This document shows positions 1 to 4,617 of a DNA stretch of 7,120 nt, piece by piece (position 1 is the stretch's first letter; each line of letters begins with the position of its first letter). The stretch is from Solobacterium sp. UBA1789 (lineage in GTDB: Bacteria > Bacillota_I > Bacilli_A > Erysipelotrichales > Erysipelotrichaceae). Under the pieces are notes generated by a model. It was given only the letters and a program-made list of their open reading frames with translations, did no database searches and was not told the origin of the DNA. Location: positions 6,901-14,020 of the forward strand of contig DCGB01000103.1 of NCBI GenBank assembly GCA_002314515.1, written 5' to 3'. The translations under genes and the position numbers were made by a program.

Positions 1-369
1 GTTTGTTTCTGTGTAATGATGTTTGGTATTTCTTTTTTGATGCCTTATATTTATTCAGGTGTTTCTTTGCAGGCAATTTCCTATGCCAAGGGTTTTATGC
101 GCATTCTCAGTTGCATTTTCTGGCTGAATACTGTCAATTGTGAGTGTTACTTTGTCTTAAGAGCAGGTGGCGATACCAAAAATACCATGTTTATGGATTC
201 AGGTTTTATGTGGATGCTGAATATTCCTTTGACAGTATTCCTGACCTATTATCTATCGCTTCCTTGTCTTTTGATTTATGCCATTTCTCAGTCAACTGAT
301 GCCTTAAAGATCTTTTTGTCTTTCCATCTGGTTAAAAAAGAAAAGTGGGTCAATAATCTCACCACTTAA
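1..369 (+). CDS. MATE family efflux transporter, C-terminal part (5' end outside window)
   Basis: The frame is open from base 1 and ends at TAA 367-369, giving the last 122 residues of a longer protein; MATE transporters are usually about 450 residues, so roughly three quarters lies to the left. The fragment is strongly hydrophobic, with three or four membrane segments. It carries the C-terminal signature of the family: the VLRAGGDTKNTMFMDSG-like stretch (here FVLRAGGDTKN, then a conserved Asp and a Trp before NIPLTVFLTYY), followed by a final helix and a charged tail ending KKEKWVNNLTT. The family exports drugs or other organic cations across the cytoplasmic membrane in exchange for Na+ or H+; the substrate cannot be told from this fragment. 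ATG codons at 16 and 19 are internal, not the start. The stop overlaps the stop of the convergent gene to its right by 4 bases. Family assignment is firm. Confidence 0.88.
   Translation, partial: VCFCVMMFGISFLMPYIYSGVSLQAISYAKGFMRILSCIFWLNTVNCECYFVLRAGGDTKNTMFMDSGFMWMLNIPLTVFLTYYLSLPCLLIYAISQSTDALKIFLSFHLVKKEKWVNNLTT
343..367. terminator. weak inverted repeat over the MATE/hypothetical stop codons
   Basis: AAGTGG (343-348) and CCACTT (362-367) can form a 6-bp stem with a 13-nt loop, extendable by 2 bp if one G is bulged. It lies at the convergent gene ends, and a T-rich stretch follows on the + strand. The stem is short, the loop is large and there is no clean U-run, so it is only a candidate shared terminator. 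Confidence 0.25.
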
Positions 370-794
370 TTCTTCATTTCTTCACTTTTGACAATGCCAT
401 CAAGATTTGACAGACGATAACTGTGATTATCATGGGTATAGATGTCAATGAGCACATCAGCCTCATGACCATAGTCTTCCATTCTTTCTTTCAGATAAGC
501 AATCATTCTATCGCTGTTGACCAGACCATAGTTTTCAAAGACGGAGACAAAGCGTTCCTGTCGGGTATTGTGTCCATCAAAATCATAGATAACAGTTTTA
601 TTGATATCTTTTAAATAATCTTTTACCAGTTCATCTTCAAACAGATGATAGATGAAAGTATAGTTATCTTCTTTATAAAGTGACACTATTGATATTCTAA
701 GCCAGGTGACAACATCAAGAGGCAACATGGCCATATCTTCATCATTAGGCTTAAAATCAATCATTTGTTTCAGAGTCATATTGGGTACAAACAT
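366..794 (-). CDS. hypothetical protein, 142 residues, unrecognised
   Basis: I do not recognise this protein. It is a soluble-looking, acidic polypeptide with no signal peptide and no convincing membrane segment. Visible landmarks are an N-terminal MTLKQMIDFKPNDEDMA stretch, a central helix-like run around VTWLRISIVSLYKEDN, a YDFDGHNTRQERF segment near the middle and an acidic/His-rich end (YTHDNHSYRLSNLDG). I chose the ATG at 794-792 because a perfect TATAAT on this strand (806-801) lies exactly 6 nt upstream, which would put the transcription start on the A of the start codon. No Shine-Dalgarno sequence precedes either this ATG or the one six codons in. It is divergent from the lipoprotein gene and convergent with the MATE gene, overlapping the latter by 4 bases (TTAA). 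Ordinary codon use supports a real gene; the function is unknown. Confidence 0.7.
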   Translation of the reverse strand: MFVPNMTLKQMIDFKPNDEDMAMLPLDVVTWLRISIVSLYKEDNYTFIYHLFEDELVKDYLKDINKTVIYDFDGHNTRQERFVSVFENYGLVNSDRMIAYLKERMEDYGHEADVLIDIYTHDNHSYRLSNLDGIVKSEEMKN

Positions 795-810
795 AAGATT
801 ATTATATAAT
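781..810 (+). promoter_or_regulatory. predicted promoter of the DUF885 lipoprotein gene
   Basis: The -10 TATAAT (805-810) matches the sigma-A consensus fully. The best -35 is TTGGGT (781-786; 3 of 6 matches) at an 18-bp spacing, and it lies inside the start of the divergent gene. The predicted transcript would begin near 817, giving a leader of about 20 nt. Confidence 0.55.
792..806 (-). promoter_or_regulatory. promoter and leaderless start of the hypothetical gene
   Basis: On the minus strand a perfect -10 TATAAT (806-801) is followed by AATCTT and then ATG (794-792). A start site at the normal distance from the -10 falls on the first base of the start codon. No good -35 is visible 16-18 bp upstream, and no purine-rich ribosome binding site exists. 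This is a prediction from sequence only. Confidence 0.6.
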
Positions 811-812
811 AA
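799..812. promoter_or_regulatory. 14-bp palindrome containing a bidirectional -10 element
   Basis: TTATTATATAATAA is perfectly self-complementary. Its core, ATTATATAAT (801-810), gives TATAAT on the + strand (805-810) and on the - strand (806-801). It sits in the 42-bp gap between the divergent hypothetical and lipoprotein genes, so one element can serve both, probably one polymerase at a time. Confidence 0.6.
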
Positions 813-825
813 AGCAAGAAATAAT

Positions 826-829
826 GAGG
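826..829 (+). promoter_or_regulatory. ribosome binding site of the lipoprotein gene
   Basis: GAGG (within TGAGGT) lies 7 nt before the ATG at 837 and fixes that start. It is the only clear Shine-Dalgarno sequence among the four genes that face the two divergent gaps. Confidence 0.65.
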
Positions 830-836
830 TCTTTAT

Positions 837-2681
837 ATGAAAAAGCTACTTTGTTTATTACTTATTCTCTTACTCCTTGGTGGCTGCACACAGGAAAATA
901 CAGAAGCTGGTATCAACTATAGTAAATACCAGGGTCAGGATTACATCAATGAGTTAAAGAATTTTACCGTTAGAGAAAAGAATGTCGACAACACTGTTGA
1001 TAATGAAGAATTTAATGCGGTTCTCGATGAATTCTTTGACTATTATGTCACTTATTCCTATGTGAGTATGCATAATACGGTCATGGACTATAAGAAATAT
1101 GGCCTTGAAAAGCCAGAGATTGAATTAGGCGAACTCAACTATGGTAATTTACATGATATGACAGATGAGATTGAACTTTTAAAAAAACTGAAATCTTTTG
1201 ATTATGACAGCCTTTCTTATCGTCAGCAGTATGATTATGAAACCATGGAATATTCGATGTATGAAACTCTGGCATCTTATTTTTATGAAGATATCTTTCC
1301 TTTGCTTTCAGTCTCTGAGGACCTGTTTGGTAATCTGATTACGATTTTTACCGAATTTGGTTTCTATGATAAAGAGTCAGTTGATGATTATATCGTTCTA
1401 TTGGGTGATGTTGATCGTTATATCAATGATGCCCTGGTTTATGCTGAAAAGCAGGGTGCTAATGGAATCTATGCAACAGACTATTGCATAGATTATGAAC
1501 TGGAATTTATCAACAATTTTGTTTCTAAGATTGAAGATAATGAACTTATTGCCTCTTTTGATAGAGAAATTGATAAACTTGATTTCCTGACTGCTGAAGA
1601 AAAGACTGCCTATAAGGCACAGAATAAGGAAATTGTTATCAACGAGGTTATTCCTGCATATCAGCTGGCTGGTGAAACCCTGCCAAATTATTATGGCAAA
1701 ATAAGCGATGAAGATGCAGCATTATATAAATATTCCAAAGAATATGCAGAACTCTTATATATGCTGAATGGTTCCAATAATGAAAATATTGATACTGTCT
1801 TTACAAAACTGAAGGATTCAGCAGACTATGACGTTGCCCAGTTTTTTACTTGTCTATATGATGAAAAGATTTATGGCGAATTTGCCCGTTATAACGATGG
1901 GGAGTATCCGGATAATATGCCAGCTGCTGATTTTGAAGAAATGCTGGAATTCCTGCGGACTAATATGTCCAGCATCTATCCTCAACTTGCCGAAGTTGAT
2001 TATGCTGTTTCTGAGCTTGATCCAACAGTCGTTCAAAGCAGTGTCAGAGCTTATTATGCCAATGGTCCGATTGATGATTTAAATCGCAATACCATTAAAG
2101 TTAATCCGGAAGTCTTAAGCAGTGGTTCTTTATTTCCTACTTATTTTGTCCTGGCTCATGAGGGCTTCCCTGGTCATTTATATCAGAATATTTATTTCAT
2201 GAATACTGATTTCCATCCAGTCCGTTCGGTTATCAGCTTTATTGGTTATACTGAAGGTTATGCCGTTACTGCTCAAAAGGAATGCATGAATCTCTTAAAT
2301 TTTAAAAATGCCGATACCGCATTTGCCATGTATTATAATGAAACCTACTATTTCAAAATCTATTCAATCATTGATATGGGCATTAATTATTATGGCTGGA
2401 CCAATGAAGATATTGAAAACTTTATGGATGAAATTGGTATCTTTGGCGACTCCAATGGTTATGGTGCTACATTTAGAGAGATATTAACAGCTATGCCAGG
2501 TATGTACTGTTCTTATGGTTTGGGCATTACTTATTATGATGATCTGCGGACAAGAACGGAAGAAGCTTTGGGTGATAAATTTGATAGTGTCACATATTAT
2601 GATTATATTTTAAAGAATGGTCCGCTTCCTTTCTGTATTCTGGAAGGTGAAGTTCAGGAATATATTAATTCAAATAAGTAA
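837..2681 (+). CDS. DUF885 family lipoprotein, putative zinc metallopeptidase
   Basis: This is a 614-residue exported lipoprotein. The N-terminus is a lipoprotein signal peptide: MKK, a run of Leu, then the lipobox LGGC with Cys17 as the lipidated residue, so the protein should be anchored on the outer face of the membrane. The rest is soluble and acidic. Near the C-terminal third it has the DUF885 motif HEGFPGHLYQ (His441, Glu442, His447), followed by YTEGYAVTAQ with Glu473, resembling the His-Glu...His...Glu metal-binding set of gluzincin-type peptidases. The preceding NGPIDDLNRNTIKVNP stretch also looks typical of the family. Length fits the family. The substrate is unknown; peptide hydrolysis at the cell surface is inference. 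It is probably a single-gene transcript, starting at the palindromic promoter and ending at the hairpin at 2681-2704. Start choice is supported by GAGG 7 nt upstream and by the signal peptide. Confidence 0.88.
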   Translation: MKKLLCLLLILLLLGGCTQENTEAGINYSKYQGQDYINELKNFTVREKNVDNTVDNEEFNAVLDEFFDYYVTYSYVSMHNTVMDYKKYGLEKPEIELGELNYGNLHDMTDEIELLKKLKSFDYDSLSYRQQYDYETMEYSMYETLASYFYEDIFPLLSVSEDLFGNLITIFTEFGFYDKESVDDYIVLLGDVDRYINDALVYAEKQGANGIYATDYCIDYELEFINNFVSKIEDNELIASFDREIDKLDFLTAEEKTAYKAQNKEIVINEVIPAYQLAGETLPNYYGKISDEDAALYKYSKEYAELLYMLNGSNNENIDTVFTKLKDSADYDVAQFFTCLYDEKIYGEFARYNDGEYPDNMPAADFEEMLEFLRTNMSSIYPQLAEVDYAVSELDPTVVQSSVRAYYANGPIDDLNRNTIKVNPEVLSSGSLFPTYFVLAHEGFPGHLYQNIYFMNTDFHPVRSVISFIGYTEGYAVTAQKECMNLLNFKNADTAFAMYYNETYYFKIYSIIDMGINYYGWTNEDIENFMDEIGIFGDSNGYGATFREILTAMPGMYCSYGLGITYYDDLRTRTEEALGDKFDSVTYYDYILKNGPLPFCILEGEVQEYINSNK

Positions 2682-2704
2682 AAGGATAGAGTAATCTATC
2701 CTTT
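2681..2704. terminator. bidirectional hairpin terminator between convergent genes
   Basis: AAAGGATAGA (2681-2690) and TCTATCCTTT (2695-2704) form a perfect 10-bp stem with a 4-nt GTAA loop. It begins at the last base of the lipoprotein stop codon and contains the TAG stop of ung (2698-2696). The A and T ends give short U-tracts in both directions, so it can serve both genes; the U-tracts are short, so efficiency is uncertain. Confidence 0.75.
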
Positions 2705-3367
2705 AATTTGCCAGTCTATAGGACTTAAATTCTTTTTGATTAAAAAATCATTGGTTCTTGAGAAAGGTCTTGAGCCAAAGAAACCATTATAGGCACTAAG
2801 CGGTGAAGGGTGAGCAGATTCAATGATCAGGTGCCTTGGATTGGTAATCAGATATTTCTTATCTCTGGCATTGCGTCCCCAGAGAATGAAGACTACAGGT
2901 TCTTTTTTATCATTTAAATGAGAAATTATGGCATCAGTAAGCCTTTCCCAGCCCTTGTTTTTATGTGAATTGGCCTGATGTGCTCTGACGGTTAAAACAC
3001 TATTTAAAAGTAAGACTCCCTGATTGGCCCAATCGACAAGATACCCATGCTTTGGCGCTTCGATGTGCAGATCATTATAAAGTTCCTTATAGATATTCTG
3101 TAAAGAAGGTGGTATGGCAATACCTTTGTTAACAGAAAAAGATAGACCATGAGCCTGTCCTTCTTCGTGGTAGGGGTCTTGTCCCAGAATAACGACTTTT
3201 GTGTTTTGATAAGAAGTTAATTTCAGGGCAGTATAGATATTTTGCGGCAGGGGATAGATAGTCTGATTATGGTATTCTTCATCAAGAAATTTTCTTAAAT
3301 TCTGATACCATGACGAATTAAATTCATCTATTAAAATATCATCCCAATCATTTTTTAAAAGAATCAC
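2696..3367 (-). CDS. ung: uracil-DNA glycosylase, family 1
   Basis: This 223-residue protein cuts uracil bases out of DNA, starting base excision repair after cytosine deamination or dUMP incorporation. All hallmark motifs of family 1 are present. GQDPYH at 62-67 has the catalytic water-activating Asp64 and Tyr66, which excludes thymine. Phe77 stacks on uracil, and LLLNSVLTV includes Asn122, which reads the uracil edge. HPSPLS at 186-191 carries catalytic His186 in the loop that enters the minor groove, followed by GFFGSRPFSRTN. Length and spacing are normal for the family. The start is GTG (3367-3365): the NDWDDIL beginning fits the family N-terminus, and no ATG lies upstream. A TATAAT box ends 6 nt before the GTG and there is no Shine-Dalgarno sequence, which predicts a leaderless transcript. 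It is divergent from folC across 23 bp and convergent with the lipoprotein gene across 14 bp. Confidence 0.97.
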   Translation of the reverse strand: MILLKNDWDDILIDEFNSSWYQNLRKFLDEEYHNQTIYPLPQNIYTALKLTSYQNTKVVILGQDPYHEEGQAHGLSFSVNKGIAIPPSLQNIYKELYNDLHIEAPKHGYLVDWANQGVLLLNSVLTVRAHQANSHKNKGWERLTDAIISHLNDKKEPVVFILWGRNARDKKYLITNPRHLIIESAHPSPLSAYNGFFGSRPFSRTNDFLIKKNLSPIDWQIKG

Positions 3368-3379
3368 GTTAATATTATA
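3365..3379 (-). promoter_or_regulatory. promoter and leaderless GTG start of ung
   Basis: On the minus strand TATAAT (3379-3374) is followed by ATTAAC and GTG (3367-3365), the same 6-nt spacing as at the hypothetical gene. No ribosome binding site is present. The -35 region, which would lie within the start of folC, is poor at 16-18 bp spacing; TTGAAC (3398-3393) is better but only 13 bp away. Confidence 0.6.
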
Positions 3380-3383
3380 TAAT
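3374..3383. promoter_or_regulatory. palindromic bidirectional -10 element between ung and folC
   Basis: ATTATATAAT is self-complementary and identical to the core of the element at 801-810. It gives TATAAT at 3378-3383 for folC and at 3379-3374 (minus) for ung. The two -10 boxes overlap by 2 bp, so polymerases bound in the two directions should exclude each other. Confidence 0.6.
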
Positions 3384-3390
3384 GAATTGT

Positions 3391-4617
3391 ATGTTCAAGA
3401 ATATTGATGAAGCTCTTAATTGGATAATGGCTCAGCATAAGGGTGAGCTGTCTTTTACTGACTTTAAAAAGGTTGTTGAAGAAATCGGTAATCCGCAGGA
3501 TGATTTTAAGATGATTCATGTTGCTGGTACTGATGGGAAGGGTTCAACAGTAACATTTTTACGTGATTTATTAATGTCACAGGGCTATAAGGTTGGTACT
3601 TTGCAGTCACCACATTTTCTGACCCATTTGGATCGTATTCGCCTGAATGGTGAAAATATCAAAGAAGAGGCTTTTTTGAGAATTCTTAATGAACATTATG
3701 ACTTCTTTGTTGATAAGCATTTGGGTATGTTTGAAATGGATTATCTGATTATGTGCCAGTATTTCAAAGAAGAAAAGATTGATTATGCGATTATTGAAGT
3801 TGGCCTAGGTGGCCGTTTGGATTCAACTAATGTCTGCAATTATCCTTTATTGAGTATTATTACCACAATTGGCTATGATCATATGGATCGTTTGGGTAAT
3901 ACTTTAGAGGAAATCTGTGGTGAAAAATGTGGCATCATCAAGAATAATTCTCATGTGCTGATAGGTCATTTGAATGATAATTTAAAAGAAATTGTTAAGG
4001 ACTACTGTCGACGTTTAAATAGTTCATACTTTGAATTAGGCGAATATCAGGATCTGGGTAATCGTCATTTCCTGTATAATGGCGAAGAATATCAGATATT
4101 GTCTTATGCCAAATATCAGTTACATAATGCTTCTTTGGCCTTATGTGCTTTTGAACAGCTGGCAAAGATCTGTGATATGAAGATTGATAAACAAAAGGCC
4201 AATGATGCGTTGAGTAAGACATTATGGGCTGGCCGTTTTCAGATTGTTAGAGAAAATCCACGGGTAATTTTAGATGGTGCTCATAATATCCATGGCGTTG
4301 CGGCCCTGGTTGAATCCTATAAATGTCTTTCTGGATCTAAGTGTATTGTCTTTTCAGCATTAAAGCGTAAAGAACATAAAAAGATGCTGGAGATGTTAAA
4401 AAAGAACTGTGACTGTCTGATTTTGACTACTTTTGAATATCACGAAGCTTTGAAACAGCAGGATATTATTGAACTGGCTGATATAACAGATAATGACTGG
4501 GCTCATGCAATAAGTGAAGCTATTAAGTCCTATGATAATGTTCTGGTTTGCGGTTCCCTTTATTTTATTTCCGAAGTTGCTGCTTCTTATGATTTTGTTA
4601 AGGGTGAGAGAAAATGA
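3391..4617 (+). CDS. folC: folylpolyglutamate synthase / dihydrofolate synthase
   Basis: This cytoplasmic Mur-ligase-like enzyme adds glutamate to folates using ATP, and in many bacteria also to dihydropteroate. From the chosen start it has 408 residues, normal for FolC. Motifs in order are the P-loop GTDGKGST (46-53; most relatives have Asn where Asp48 is here), SPHFLTHLDRIRLNG (about 73-87), EVGLGGRLDSTN (136-147), GYDHMDRLGNTLEEICGEKCGIIK (about 161-184, Mg/ATP region) and LDGAHN (294-299) in the C-terminal domain. I start at ATG 3391, not the in-frame ATG 3382, because the latter overlaps the predicted -10 box and MFKNIDEAL looks like a usual family beginning; neither start has a Shine-Dalgarno sequence. 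It ends in an ATGA overlap with uvrA, so the two are probably co-transcribed and translationally coupled. Whether it has both activities cannot be read from the sequence. Confidence 0.95.
   Translation: MFKNIDEALNWIMAQHKGELSFTDFKKVVEEIGNPQDDFKMIHVAGTDGKGSTVTFLRDLLMSQGYKVGTLQSPHFLTHLDRIRLNGENIKEEAFLRILNEHYDFFVDKHLGMFEMDYLIMCQYFKEEKIDYAIIEVGLGGRLDSTNVCNYPLLSIITTIGYDHMDRLGNTLEEICGEKCGIIKNNSHVLIGHLNDNLKEIVKDYCRRLNSSYFELGEYQDLGNRHFLYNGEEYQILSYAKYQLHNASLALCAFEQLAKICDMKIDKQKANDALSKTLWAGRFQIVRENPRVILDGAHNIHGVAALVESYKCLSGSKCIVFSALKRKEHKKMLEMLKKNCDCLILTTFEYHEALKQQDIIELADITDNDWAHAISEAIKSYDNVLVCGSLYFISEVAASYDFVKGERK
4603..4607 (+). promoter_or_regulatory. ribosome binding site of uvrA inside folC
   Basis: GGTGA (within AGGGTGAGAG) lies 6 nt before the uvrA ATG at 4614 and is part of the last folC codons. 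With the 4-nt ATGA overlap it allows re-initiation or coupled translation. Confidence 0.6.

Larger units (their letters stand above)
3355..3383 (+). promoter_or_regulatory. predicted folC-uvrA promoter
   Basis: TTAAAA (3355-3360; 4 of 6 matches to TTGACA) and a perfect TATAAT (3378-3383) are separated by 17 bp. The -35 lies inside the ung coding region. Seven bases after the -10 comes ATG 3391, so the transcript should start at or next to that codon. An upstream in-frame ATG (3382) overlaps the -10 itself and would not be in such a transcript. Confidence 0.6.

Noticed and set aside
423..614. Open frame on the + strand inside the hypothetical gene
   Set aside because: It lies antisense to the better-supported frame at 366-794, has no ribosome binding site and resembles no protein family.
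3370..3378. Alternative -10 boxes TAATAT (3370-3375) and TATTAT (3373-3378) for folC, the first of which would make ATG 3382 leaderless
   Set aside because: Both match the consensus less well than TATAAT at 3378-3383, and the -35 at 17 bp favours the latter; not fully excluded.
3384..3397. Possible LexA/DinR (SOS) box at the start of folC, with right half TATGTTC
   Set aside because: Only the right half matches the Gram-positive consensus (8 of 14 positions overall). The left half GAAC is degenerate, and the good half is simply the codons around the folC start.
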